A stretch of 32,057 nucleotides of DNA from the NCBI GenBank assembly GCA_016286995.1, contig JAEEVA010000037.1:1-32057 (forward strand), in the 5' to 3' direction. The notes beneath the pieces are model-generated. The model saw only the letters and a program-made list of their open reading frames with translations. It did no database searches and was not told where the DNA came from. A program made the position numbers and the translations under genes. This DNA comes from Prevotella sp. (GTDB taxonomy: Bacteria > Bacteroidota > Bacteroidia > Bacteroidales > Bacteroidaceae). Below are positions 1 through 7,458 of this stretch, piece after piece; within the stretch, counting starts at the first letter, position 1; every line of letters starts with the position of its first letter.

Positions 1-2
1 AA

Positions 3-1484
3 GACTGGACGACGGAGGATGGCAGGATATGCCATTATGCCGACGTGTGGAGCCCTGAGCACCGCGGGCGCATGGAAGATTTGGAGATTAACAAGGTGGC
101 GGCATATATGTCGCCGGGCAACCGCTTCTTTGCGCCGTTCTACCGCCACACCACTATGGAGGCATGGATGACGCAGAACGAGGACACAATTATGAATCGT
201 ACACGGCTGTCGATAAGTGACGTCTGCGCAGCCTTCGACCATTTCCAGGCTCATCGCGACACATCACGCCCACTCATCATTGCGGGCTTCAGTCAGGGCG
301 GCCTGGCTGTGGTGGAGCTGCTGAAGCACATCGACGACGAGACATACAGCCAACTGGCCGCAGCCTACGTGCTAGGCTACAAGGTGACCAATGCCGATAT
401 GGCGCAATACAGCCACATCCGTCCAGCCGAGGGAGAAACGGACACGGGCGTCACCATTTGCTACAACACGGTGAAGGACGTAAAGTACGTCATCCCTGTC
501 ATCTCCGCCTCCGACATCTGCATCAATCCTGTGAACTGGCGGACGGACGCCACTTCCGCCACGCTCCACGACACCATCACCGTCGCTGTCGCACCATCAC
601 ACCACGTCCTCGTCGTCAGTGGCTATAGCGGCTCAGAATATGCGCCCTACAAAGGCTTCCTCAATGTGGGCGACATCCACAGCTGCGAGCCTTGGCTCTA
701 CAGCGAGTGTCTGGCGAAGAACATCAATGTCCGCGCCAAGGAGTGGCGAAAGCTGCACTTGCCGACCGTCACCCGCATTCAGGAACGCGGCACGTTGCAG
801 GCGGGAACAACGGGCGACTACCGGCCGTTGTCTTTCCGTGAGGATGACGGACGCTACTGGGGTTTCGGCATCGAAGTGGCTGGGGAGATTGCCAGACGAA
901 TAGGTGTCGGTATTCAGTTTGTGCCGACCTCATGGCCTACGTTGACAGCAGATGTCCAGGCAGAACCTCAGACCTTCGACCTCGCTATTGGCGGCATCAC
1001 CATCACCGATACCCGCTGTGAAACGATGCTTATGAGCGAGGGCTATCTGGCAAACGGTAAGACTATCCTTTGCCGTGCTTCGGAGACAGACCGCTACCAG
1101 TCATTGGCCGACATCGACAAACCAGAAGTCCGTGTGATGGTGAATCCAGGTGGACTGAATGAGAAGTTTGCCAACGAAAACCTGACTCATGCTACCATCA
1201 TCGTTCACCAGAAGAACGAAGAAATCCCTTCTCTCATTGCCGAGGGCGAGGCCGACGTGATGATAACGGAAATAACAGAGGCTCCTTACTACGTGCAGAC
1301 CGATGCCAGACTTGCCGCGCCATTACTGAACGAGCCCTTTACTCATGGTGAAATCGGTGTGCTGATGCGCAAGGGGCAGGAGGATTTGCTTCAGCTGGTG
1401 AATGATGTCATTAGGCAAATGAAGTCCGACGGCTCACTCCGCCAACTGCATGAGAAGTACGGTTTTGTATATGCCTACGAATAA
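3..1484 (+). CDS. DUF3089-like alpha/beta hydrolase fused to a PheC-like periplasmic binding-protein domain (5' partial)
   Basis: The frame is open to the left edge, so the N-terminus is missing; the GTG at 45 is probably not the start. Residues below count from that GTG. Residues 1-235 resemble DUF3089 alpha/beta hydrolases: a nucleophile elbow GFSQGG with Ser83, and a His-rich strand near 185-193. Residues 243-475 form a type 3 solute-binding domain closest, from memory, to cyclohexadienyl dehydratase (PheC): it begins RIQERGTLQAGTTGDY, continues with VMVNPGGLNEKF (365-376), and has GEADVMITEITEA (401-413), whose Glu412 sits where dehydratases carry a catalytic Glu. The fusion is the odd point, since each half is normally a separate protein. 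The junction is continuous with no frame disturbance. Location is probably periplasmic, though the signal peptide is not in view. It is followed after 28 nt by a lipoprotein gene, probably in one operon. Substrates are unknown. Confidence 0.75.
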   Translation, partial: DWTTEDGRICHYADVWSPEHRGRMEDLEINKVAAYMSPGNRFFAPFYRHTTMEAWMTQNEDTIMNRTRLSISDVCAAFDHFQAHRDTSRPLIIAGFSQGGLAVVELLKHIDDETYSQLAAAYVLGYKVTNADMAQYSHIRPAEGETDTGVTICYNTVKDVKYVIPVISASDICINPVNWRTDATSATLHDTITVAVAPSHHVLVVSGYSGSEYAPYKGFLNVGDIHSCEPWLYSECLAKNINVRAKEWRKLHLPTVTRIQERGTLQAGTTGDYRPLSFREDDGRYWGFGIEVAGEIARRIGVGIQFVPTSWPTLTADVQAEPQTFDLAIGGITITDTRCETMLMSEGYLANGKTILCRASETDRYQSLADIDKPEVRVMVNPGGLNEKFANENLTHATIIVHQKNEEIPSLIAEGEADVMITEITEAPYYVQTDARLAAPLLNEPFTHGEIGVLMRKGQEDLLQLVNDVIRQMKSDGSLRQLHEKYGFVYAYE

Positions 1485-1512
1485 GAATATTGAATATTGA
1501 TTATAAACGACT

Positions 1513-2814
1513 ATGAATAAAAGATATGCTCTTTATGCACTGGTGGCATTATTGTTTGCTGGTTGCCAGACGAGGAACATAACGGAAACCGAGAGATTTG
1601 ATGCAAGTGTCAGGAAGGAATTGCCCTTCGCCGTCGATTCCTTGTGCTGGCTCGACGGTGTGGACATGGCTACGTATCAGTTCGCCTGTAAGGACTATAT
1701 AGCGACGCCGCCTGACGCATTCATCGGGCCGGACGGTGAACTGAACGTCTACAACAATTTCCTCTTTGAAAAGCCGACACATCAGACGGAAGACATGGTA
1801 TGGCGCAATGTCGTCGTCTCGAAGAAGAACCAGCGCATCATTTGTATCGACCGCTATCTGATGGATGGCCGGACAAAGGGCTTTGTCTATGTGCTACAAA
1901 GTGAAACAAAGCGTTTTCCGACGCTAGGACTGTATCATTGGGACGTGAGCGACTCGCATAATATCGAGATGACCGGCGAGTGCCTGGAGCATCTCCGAAA
2001 GCTGACGCTGAGAAGGATAAAGGGCGATGGCCGCTACATGGAACCTGCCTCGCAATACGACTATTGGGCATTGATATTCCATGCAGACTCGCTCATGGAA
2101 GACGGCCTATATGCGGAGGCGAAGAAGACATATGATCTGGCGTTCATGGAAGACCGCTATATCCTGCCGAGCCATCTGTCGACGGTGGCCATGAAGATGA
2201 TGGGCATACACAACGACGAGGCGGCACTGGACTATCTCAGCCATCGCGTCAGGATGGAGCTGAACTTCTACGAAGAGCTGATGCCCTCGACGTTCCCGCA
2301 GTTGCGCGACACGTTTGAGGTGCGCCAGCGCAAGTGGGGCTACGACCTTGCCCAGAAGCAATATTTAGAGTGGATATTCGAACGCGACCAGTACGACCGT
2401 ATGCTCTGGTTTCTTGCCTCTAACAAGCGTACGGAATCTCCAGAGCGCGTTGAGAAACTGGCACGACGGGCAATGGATACGGACAGCACCAACTTTCAGT
2501 TGGTAAGCCGTATCTTGTCGGAAACAGGCTATCCCCAGAGGTCGAAGGTGGGTGACTTTGCGACGCTGACCGTCTGGATGATTATCCAGCACAGCGACTT
2601 AGGACGCATCAAACAGTTCCTGCCACAGTTGGAAGAAGCCGCCCGCCGAGGCGATTTAGCCCCTGCATACTTAGCCGCCACGAAAGACCGCATTGATATC
2701 CGCGAGGGGCGTCCGCAGAAATACGGCACGCAGTTCAATTGTCCCTTACTGGACTCTTTGCGCGTCAACGAATGGCGACAGGAGGTAGGACTTCCACCAA
2801 TAGAGATCAAATAA
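1513..2814 (+). CDS. putative lipoprotein with C-terminal DUF6624-like domain
   Basis: This 433-residue protein starts with a lipoprotein signal peptide: MNKRYALYALVALLF followed by AGC, so the mature protein should begin at Cys18 and be anchored in an envelope membrane. The middle (about 185-245) has a helical, TPR-like stretch, including DGLYAEAKKTYDLAF. The C-terminal 90 residues (IIQHSDLG..., REGRPQKYGTQ, NEWRQEVGLPPIE) match my memory of DUF6624, a domain without a known function. The gene lies between a hydrolase-binding-protein fusion (28 nt upstream) and a secreted glycosidase (7 nt downstream), so the three are probably co-transcribed. No catalytic motif is recognised. The lipoprotein call is firm; the DUF assignment is moderate. 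Confidence 0.7.
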   Translation: MNKRYALYALVALLFAGCQTRNITETERFDASVRKELPFAVDSLCWLDGVDMATYQFACKDYIATPPDAFIGPDGELNVYNNFLFEKPTHQTEDMVWRNVVVSKKNQRIICIDRYLMDGRTKGFVYVLQSETKRFPTLGLYHWDVSDSHNIEMTGECLEHLRKLTLRRIKGDGRYMEPASQYDYWALIFHADSLMEDGLYAEAKKTYDLAFMEDRYILPSHLSTVAMKMMGIHNDEAALDYLSHRVRMELNFYEELMPSTFPQLRDTFEVRQRKWGYDLAQKQYLEWIFERDQYDRMLWFLASNKRTESPERVEKLARRAMDTDSTNFQLVSRILSETGYPQRSKVGDFATLTVWMIIQHSDLGRIKQFLPQLEEAARRGDLAPAYLAATKDRIDIREGRPQKYGTQFNCPLLDSLRVNEWRQEVGLPPIEIK

Positions 2815-2821
2815 ATACGAT

Positions 2822-4507
2822 ATGAAGAAAAAACTATCATTATTTTTTCTGACTTTGGCCACGACATTATGCATCATGGCAGATGATCATTTTCCGAGTT
2901 TATCGTGTCCCATCCTTGGAGGAGAGTTGAGCAACTCGGCGGCGACATCGGTGGCTGACATTGACGAGGTGTTACCACGGATGCGGTCGTTGGGGCTAAA
3001 CACTGTGCTTGTTCCTGCCTATTGGGAGTTGATGGAGCCGATAGAGGGGAAGTTTGACTTCACACTCATTGACCGCACCATCGATGTGGCACGACGTGAG
3101 CAGTTGCATGTGGTGTTCCTTTGGTTTGGTGCGTGGAAGAACTCGATGTCATGCTATACACCAGGGTGGTTTAAGCAGGATACGAAACGTTTTCCACGGG
3201 CGATGACTGCCGAAGGGAAACAGATGGAGATAGCCTCGTGTTTCAGCGACAACGTCCTACAGGCCGACCTGAAGGCTTTCTCGGCACTGATGCGACATAT
3301 CCGCGAGAAAGACCCGCAGCGCGAGGTCGTCATCATGATGCAGATAGAGAACGAGATCGGGATGCTGGAGTCGGCACGCGACCATTCGCCGTTGGCAGAG
3401 AAGGCATATAATAAAGAAAGGTGGGCAGAACGTTACGGCACCGATGAGTATGCCGATGAGAAATTTATGGCGCTAAGCTATGCGCGCTATGTGGAGCATC
3501 TGGCCCATGCTGCCCGTGAGATTCTCCGACCTGAAGGTCTGAGTATGGTACGCAATCACGACATGCCGCTCTATGTGAATGCCGCGATGAACAGTCGTGG
3601 GCGACGGCCAGGAGAGTATCCCTCTGCAGGGCCGTTGGCACATCTCATCGACTTCTGGCGCGAGGGTGCTCCCAGCATTGATCTGCTCGCTCCTGATATC
3701 TACGACACAGGCTTCAAGTCGTGGTGTGCGCAATATGCCATGCCTTTGCGTCCGCAAGATGGTGGGAAAATTAAGAATCGCCTCTTTATCCCTGAGAGCC
3801 GTTGCTGCGAAAACAGCGGCGTCCGTGCCCTCTATGCCTTCGGCGAGCATCAGGCATTGGGCTTCTCACCTTTCGCCATCGATCAGGCCAGCGAAAAAGA
3901 AACAGAATCCGTGACGAATGCTTACGGACTCATAAAACAATTGGCGGCAGCAAATTCTTCACTCTTCACTCTTCTTCCACCTGAAGGAAGGAGTGTGGCA
4001 CGCAATCACTCATCACTTAAAACTTGGGGCTTGCTCTTCGATCAGAACGACCGCGAGCGCATCATCGATGATGATGGCGTAGAAATGACGTGTCGTCATT
4101 ATTTCACCCTTCCATGGGATCCGCGTGCCACCGACGGTACCACATGGCCAGAGGGTGGTGCCATGCTCATCCGTCTCAGCAAATTCGACTATCTGTTGGC
4201 TGGCAGCGGCGTTGTCATCGACTTCAAGACTCCAACGGAGAAGCAACAAGAGCAGCAAAAGACATTAGGCGAGGATGGTTTTGCAGAGGCGGCAGCAAAT
4301 TCTCTCTTTGAGAGTGTGGCGTCGCATTCTTCACTCTTTAAGGGCAAACGCCTTGGCCTTCTTTCTGTCGATGAAGTCGAAATCGACTCTGCTGGCAACA
4401 TACAGTACCTGCGTCGTCATAATGGTGATCAGACTCACCAAGGTCGTCATGCCCGCATTGGTGTCGGCGAGTGGAAGATATTGCATATTAAACTTTACGA
4501 ATATTGA
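2822..4507 (+). CDS. secreted GH35-like glycoside hydrolase (beta-galactosidase type, DUF5597 family)
   Basis: This 561-residue protein has a signal peptide (MKKKLSLFFLTLATTLCIMA) and a TIM-barrel glycosidase fold of the family often annotated as DUF5597 or GH35-like beta-galactosidase. Diagnostic stretches are GLNTVLVPAYWELMEPIEG (58-76), WFGAWKNSMSCY (101-112), IENEIGML with putative acid/base Glu178, YVNAAMNSRGRRPGEYPSAG (251-270) and LFIPESR with putative nucleophile Glu325. The substrate is probably a plant or host beta-galactoside, but the sequence does not say which. It starts 7 nt after the upstream lipoprotein gene. The gene contains three related in-frame insertions (around residues 236-246, 375-402 and 489-511), described separately. 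Its 3' end is followed by a bidirectional hairpin at 4555-4595. Confidence 0.87.
   Translation: MKKKLSLFFLTLATTLCIMADDHFPSLSCPILGGELSNSAATSVADIDEVLPRMRSLGLNTVLVPAYWELMEPIEGKFDFTLIDRTIDVARREQLHVVFLWFGAWKNSMSCYTPGWFKQDTKRFPRAMTAEGKQMEIASCFSDNVLQADLKAFSALMRHIREKDPQREVVIMMQIENEIGMLESARDHSPLAEKAYNKERWAERYGTDEYADEKFMALSYARYVEHLAHAAREILRPEGLSMVRNHDMPLYVNAAMNSRGRRPGEYPSAGPLAHLIDFWREGAPSIDLLAPDIYDTGFKSWCAQYAMPLRPQDGGKIKNRLFIPESRCCENSGVRALYAFGEHQALGFSPFAIDQASEKETESVTNAYGLIKQLAAANSSLFTLLPPEGRSVARNHSSLKTWGLLFDQNDRERIIDDDGVEMTCRHYFTLPWDPRATDGTTWPEGGAMLIRLSKFDYLLAGSGVVIDFKTPTEKQQEQQKTLGEDGFAEAAANSLFESVASHSSLFKGKRLGLLSVDEVEIDSAGNIQYLRRHNGDQTHQGRHARIGVGEWKILHIKLYEY
3524..4334 (+). repeat. three related in-frame repeat copies inside the GH35-like gene
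   Basis: Copy 1 covers about 3524-3559, copy 2 about 3943-4016 and copy 3 about 4288-4337. Copies 1 and 2 align without gaps over 31 nt (3529-3559 against 3979-4009) with 26 identities. Copies 2 and 3 share an identical 16-nt block (3943-3958 and 4288-4303) and the block GAGTGTGGC (3991-3999 and 4312-4320). Each copy has an inverted repeat just before the conserved GAGTrTGG tail, for example GACCT-ga-AGGTC at 3528-3539 and CTCTC-ttt-GAGAG at 4302-4314. All copies are read in the same frame, giving related peptides (RPEGLSMVRNH, PPEGRSVARNHSSL, ESVASHSSL). Confidence 0.75.
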
Positions 4508-4554
4508 TTGATGACGGAATTCGACGAAGTCAAAGCAGAAGCTTGAAAAAAAAC

Positions 4555-4595
4555 AATAAACCCCGCTAATTCATTGTGAATCAGCGGGGTTTATT
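4555..4595. terminator. bidirectional terminator between the glycosidase gene and tRNA-Pro
   Basis: A perfect 13-bp inverted repeat, AATAAACCCCGCT (4555-4567) and AGCGGGGTTTATT (4583-4595), encloses a further ATTCA/TGAAT pairing, so the hairpin is nearly continuous. On the minus strand it is followed by TTGTTTTTTTT, a strong U-tract ending the tRNA-Pro transcript. On the plus strand the trailing T-run is weaker but could end the glycosidase operon. Confidence 0.88.
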
Positions 4596-4604
4596 TCGTT
4601 AGAG

Positions 4605-4677
4605 TCGAGGTGACAGGACTCGAACCTGCGACAGCCTGGTCCCAAACCAGGAACGCTACCAACTGCGCTACACCTCG
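4605..4677 (-). tRNA. tRNA-Pro (anticodon TGG)
   Basis: The reverse complement folds as a cloverleaf. The acceptor stem is CGAGGTG/CACCTCG, the anticodon arm is CCTGG-TTTGGGA-CCAGG with anticodon TGG, and the T-arm contains GGTTCGAGTCC. The discriminator is A and no CCA is encoded. The gene is 73 nt long, has its own promoter 33 nt upstream, and is followed by the 4555-4595 terminator. Confidence 0.95.
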
Positions 4678-4709
4678 AATAGTTGCGGTAACGATTTTTA
4701 AATCGGCTG

Positions 4710-4741
4710 CAAAGGTACGCTTTTTTCGCGACCTGTGCAAA
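4710..4741 (-). promoter_or_regulatory. Bacteroidetes-type promoter of tRNA-Pro
   Basis: On the minus strand, TTTG (4738-4741) is followed after 20 nt by TACCTTTG (4710-4717), an exact match to TTTG-N19-21-TAnnTTTG. It lies 12 nt past the end of the serine palmitoyltransferase gene, so the tRNA need not depend on read-through. Confidence 0.8.
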
Positions 4742-4752
4742 TAATTCCGCAA

Positions 4753-5940
4753 TTATTTTATAATCCCTTGTTCTACGAAGATACGTTTCAGAGCTTTAAC
4801 AGAACGGTCTACTTGTTCAGTCGTATGTGTAGCCATAAGGGCATAGCGCACCAACGTATCCTGAGGAGCACAGGCGGGTGGAATAACGGGGTTGATGAAT
4901 ACACCAGCCTTGAATGCCAGTGACGTCACAAGGAAAGTCTTGTCGACATCGCGCACATAAAGTGGAATAATCGGGCTCTCAGTATCACCAATCTCAAAAC
5001 CTTCTTCACGGAAACGTTTTAAAGCATAGCGAGTGACATCCCATAAGGCCTGAATACGCTCTGGTTCCTGCTGCAGAATATGTAGGGCGGTCATCGCTGC
5101 TGCGGTGGCTGCAGGGGTATTCGAGGCTGAGAAGATGTAGGTGCGACAGGTGTGACGCAGGAAGTTGATGGTGTCCCAGTCGGCAGCAATGAAGCCACCG
5201 ATGCTGGCCAGCGACTTGGAGAAGGTACCCATAATGAGATCTACCTCGTCGGTCAGACCAAAATGGTCGCACACACCACGTCCGTGGTCGCCAAACACAC
5301 CGATACCATGTGCCTCGTCAACCATGATGGAGCAGTTGTACTTGTGCTTCAGCTCGACAATCTCAGGCAGTTTGGCCAAGTCACCCTCCATCGAGAAGAC
5401 TCCGTCAACAACAATGAGCTTAACTGCCTCATAGGGAAGTTTTTGCAGCACGCGCTCCAGGTCTTCCATATCATTATGCTTATAGTGCAACTGGCGGGCA
5501 AACGAAAGACGGCGACCGTCCACAATACTTGCATGGTCACGATCGTCGCAAATGATATAGTCGTCCTTACCTACTACCATAGCCAGCACGCCCTGATTAA
5601 CAGAAAAACCGGTAGAGAAACACAGACAGTCCTCTTTATGGATAAACTCTGATATTTCCTTTTCCAACTGGACATGCAGGTCAAGCGTACCATTCAGGAA
5701 ACGGCTTCCGGCACATCCCGAACCATACTTATCAAGTGCAGCCTTCGCGGCATCAATGATTCGCTGGTCGCCAGTAAGACCCGTATAAGCATTCGAGCCG
5801 AACATCAGTACCTTGTGGCCTCCCATCTCTACTTCTGTTCCCTGCTTGCCTTCAATGGCACGGAAATAGGGATAAACGTCAGCCTCCATGTACTTCTGTG
5901 GCTCACGATAATTTTTGTATCTTTCTTGTAATTGTCCCAT
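4753..5940 (-). CDS. spt: serine palmitoyltransferase (alpha-oxoamine synthase)
   Basis: This cytosolic PLP enzyme condenses L-serine with a fatty acyl-CoA to 3-ketosphinganine, the committed step of sphingolipid synthesis. Over its 395 residues it follows the Bacteroides SPT type closely, starting MGQLQERYKNYREPQKYME, with MFGSNAYTGLTGD (46-58) and GSGCAGSRFLNGT (73-85). Active-site features are His136 (CDDRDHAS), which stacks on PLP, Asp208 in VDEAHG, and the Schiff-base Lys242 in GTFSKSLAS. Close relatives are 2-amino-3-ketobutyrate CoA ligase and 8-amino-7-oxononanoate synthase; the motif block around YTGLTGD and the missing partner genes for those pathways favour SPT. A lipid-kinase gene diverges from it. 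The start is set by the promoter at 5983-6015. Confidence 0.87.
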   Translation of the reverse strand: MGQLQERYKNYREPQKYMEADVYPYFRAIEGKQGTEVEMGGHKVLMFGSNAYTGLTGDQRIIDAAKAALDKYGSGCAGSRFLNGTLDLHVQLEKEISEFIHKEDCLCFSTGFSVNQGVLAMVVGKDDYIICDDRDHASIVDGRRLSFARQLHYKHNDMEDLERVLQKLPYEAVKLIVVDGVFSMEGDLAKLPEIVELKHKYNCSIMVDEAHGIGVFGDHGRGVCDHFGLTDEVDLIMGTFSKSLASIGGFIAADWDTINFLRHTCRTYIFSASNTPAATAAAMTALHILQQEPERIQALWDVTRYALKRFREEGFEIGDTESPIIPLYVRDVDKTFLVTSLAFKAGVFINPVIPPACAPQDTLVRYALMATHTTEQVDRSVKALKRIFVEQGIIK

Positions 5941-5950
5941 AAAATATAGG

Positions 5951-5966
5951 TGTAGCCTAAGCTACA
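5951..5966. promoter_or_regulatory. inverted repeat in the predicted spt leader
   Basis: TGTAGC-ctaa-GCTACA forms a 6-bp perfect inverted repeat about 10 nt before the spt start codon and downstream of its predicted transcription start. It could be an operator half-site pair or a small leader hairpin. Function is unknown. Confidence 0.35.
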
Positions 5967-5982
5967 TATTAGTTTCAGCTTG

Positions 5983-6015
5983 CAAAGTTACACATTTTTT
6001 ATCAATTCGTGCAAC
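5983..6015 (-). promoter_or_regulatory. promoter of spt
   Basis: On the minus strand, TAACTTTG (5983-5990) matches the -7 consensus TAnnTTTG. A one-mismatch -33 element, GTTG (6012-6015), lies 21 nt upstream. This predicts a leader of roughly 35 nt for spt. Confidence 0.6.
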
Positions 6016-6085
6016 TTTTTTAATTAATTTCACGCTTACTATGTAAAAATAATGCAAAAAAAGCAACATTCTCAACAATATTTCG

Positions 6086-6093
6086 TATTTTTG
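6086..6093 (+). promoter_or_regulatory. -7 promoter element of the lipid-kinase gene
   Basis: TATTTTTG matches TAnnTTTG and ends only 8 nt before the ATG at 6102. No TTTG is evident at the -33 position. If used, transcription would begin almost at the start codon, giving a leaderless or near-leaderless message. Confidence 0.5.
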
Positions 6094-6101
6094 CAACAAA
6101 T

Positions 6102-7151
6102 ATGGACAGTAAAAAGTGTATAACTTTCATCGTGAACCCCATTTCGGGCACACAACGGAAGGACAACTTTCCGGAACTCATTGACGAGCTGATTGATCAT
6201 CAGCGCTTCGATTGTGATGTTTGTTTCACGGAATTCCGCGGACATGCTGCCCAACTGACGCGCCAATGCGTAGAGAAGCACACCGACGTCGTTGTGGCCG
6301 TGGGTGGCGACGGCACGGTGAACGAAGTGGCACGCTCGCTAGTACATACTGACACGGCTCTCGGAATCATTCCCTGCGGATCTGGCAACGGATTAGCCCG
6401 CCACCTCTGCATACCGTTAGATGTCAGGAAGGCAATGGACATTATCAATAGCTGTCAGATTGAGGCTTTCGACTATGGTGTCATCAACGGCCTGCCTTTC
6501 TTCTGTACCTGCGGTATGGGCTTCGACGCCTTTATTTCGCTCAAATTCGCCGAATCGGGCAAGCGTGGCCCCATCACTTACGTGGAGAACGTATTAAAGG
6601 AGGGATTGAAATACAAGCCAGAGACCTACGAGATTGTCGTCGACGGCGAAGGTAAGCAGCGCTACAAGGCGTTCCTTATTGCCTGTGCCAACGCATCGCA
6701 ATACGGCAACAATGCCTATATAGCACCAGGTGCCACCATGAAGGACGGTGAGATGGATGTCATCATCATGGAGCCCTTCGATGCCATCGAAGCACCACAA
6801 ATTGCTGCCGACCTCTTTATGAAGACTCTTGGCAACAACTCGAAGATAAAGACCTTCCGCACTCGGCAACTTACCATCCACCGTCGCGAAGCCGGTGCCA
6901 TACACTATGACGGTGATCCTATCATGACCGATAATGACATTGACGTCCACATAGAACACATGGGCATCCGCATCGTCGCCAATCCAAAGGCTATGGAGGA
7001 CAAGGCTCAGCCTAATCAGGTACTCAACGCTTTCAGCGACTTCTTTAATAATATTAATAATGTACGCGAGGACATCGTGGAAGACATCGAAAAAGGCAGC
7101 CGCCACATCCAGGCCATCAACAAGGTACTGTTGAGGAAACTCCGAAGTTAA
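6102..7151 (+). CDS. lipid kinase of the DagK / sphingosine-kinase / YegS family
   Basis: This 349-residue protein has a diacylglycerol-kinase catalytic domain, predicted to phosphorylate a lipid hydroxyl using ATP at the cytoplasmic membrane face. Motifs are VNPISGT (11-17), the nucleotide loop AVGGDGTVNEV (66-76) and IIPCGSGNGLAR (89-100), followed by the beta-rich C-terminal half typical of YegS/DgkB (NNAYIAPGATMKDGEMDV; YDGDP). About 50 C-terminal residues are helical, acidic then basic, with no motif I know. The start is forced because the first glycine-rich motif follows within a dozen residues. It diverges from serine palmitoyltransferase, so a sphingoid base or ceramide is a plausible substrate. 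That is inference; diacylglycerol is the alternative. Confidence 0.83.
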   Translation: MDSKKCITFIVNPISGTQRKDNFPELIDELIDHQRFDCDVCFTEFRGHAAQLTRQCVEKHTDVVVAVGGDGTVNEVARSLVHTDTALGIIPCGSGNGLARHLCIPLDVRKAMDIINSCQIEAFDYGVINGLPFFCTCGMGFDAFISLKFAESGKRGPITYVENVLKEGLKYKPETYEIVVDGEGKQRYKAFLIACANASQYGNNAYIAPGATMKDGEMDVIIMEPFDAIEAPQIAADLFMKTLGNNSKIKTFRTRQLTIHRREAGAIHYDGDPIMTDNDIDVHIEHMGIRIVANPKAMEDKAQPNQVLNAFSDFFNNINNVREDIVEDIEKGSRHIQAINKVLLRKLRS

Positions 7152-7198
7152 CGAGAGATCGTTGGTAAAAATGTCATAACGAAATTACATAATACCGA

Positions 7199-7357
7199 AT
7201 GCCCCTTCAAATAATCATGACTGTCATCATCCTGTTTGCCGCCGCAGGCTATGCAGCATGGCGTGTTTATCAGGCATTGCGCAAGGATGGTGACCCCTGT
7301 TCTGGCTGTGAACTGAAAAAAAACTGCAAAAAGTTTGGTAATATCAGGGAAAAGTAG
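7199..7357 (+). CDS. small Cys-rich single-pass membrane protein (FeoB-associated type)
   Basis: A 52-codon frame (or 46 codons from the ATG at 7217) encodes one hydrophobic helix (TVIILFAAAGYAAWRVYQAL) followed by a basic tail with DPCSGCELKKNC. This layout, one N-terminal TM helix then CxxC-x5-C, matches the small FeoB-associated Cys-rich membrane proteins (PF12669). A role in ferrous-iron or metal handling would follow from the family, but no feoA or feoB gene is in the window. It begins 47 nt after the lipid-kinase gene. Its last codons overlap the tRNA-Cys promoter spacer. Which ATG is used cannot be decided from sequence. Confidence 0.65.
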   Translation: MPLQIIMTVIILFAAAGYAAWRVYQALRKDGDPCSGCELKKNCKKFGNIREK

Positions 7358-7365
7358 TATCTTTG
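7334..7365 (+). promoter_or_regulatory. promoter of tRNA-Cys
   Basis: TTTG (7334-7337), 20-nt spacer, TATCTTTG (7358-7365): an exact match to the Bacteroidetes consensus. The -33 element and spacer lie inside the 3' end of the small Cys-rich gene, whose TAG stop abuts the -7 box. Transcription should start near 7372, giving a leader of about 87 nt before the tRNA. Confidence 0.78.
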
Positions 7366-7383
7366 CACCCGCTAAGTTGAAAT

Positions 7384-7439
7384 GGTGCCTTGACCTATGG
7401 TCGAAACACCTACCACTCGGAAGAGTTGACACCAGTGTC
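7384..7439 (+). other. structured leader upstream of tRNA-Cys
   Basis: Two inverted repeats lie between the promoter and the tRNA. The first is GGTG-GACC-tat-GGTC-CACC, nested over 7384-7410; the second is GACAC-ca-GTGTC at 7428-7439. The nine bases GGTGCCTTG at 7384-7392 repeat the first nine bases of the mature tRNA (7459-7467). This may be a processing leader or the trace of a lost tRNA copy. Confidence 0.4.
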
Positions 7440-7458
7440 GCTCTCCTCTCGTTAAAAC

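Noticed and set aside
5152..5652. Antisense reading frame inside spt
   Set aside because: It lies fully within a highly conserved enzyme gene and has no recognisable domain.
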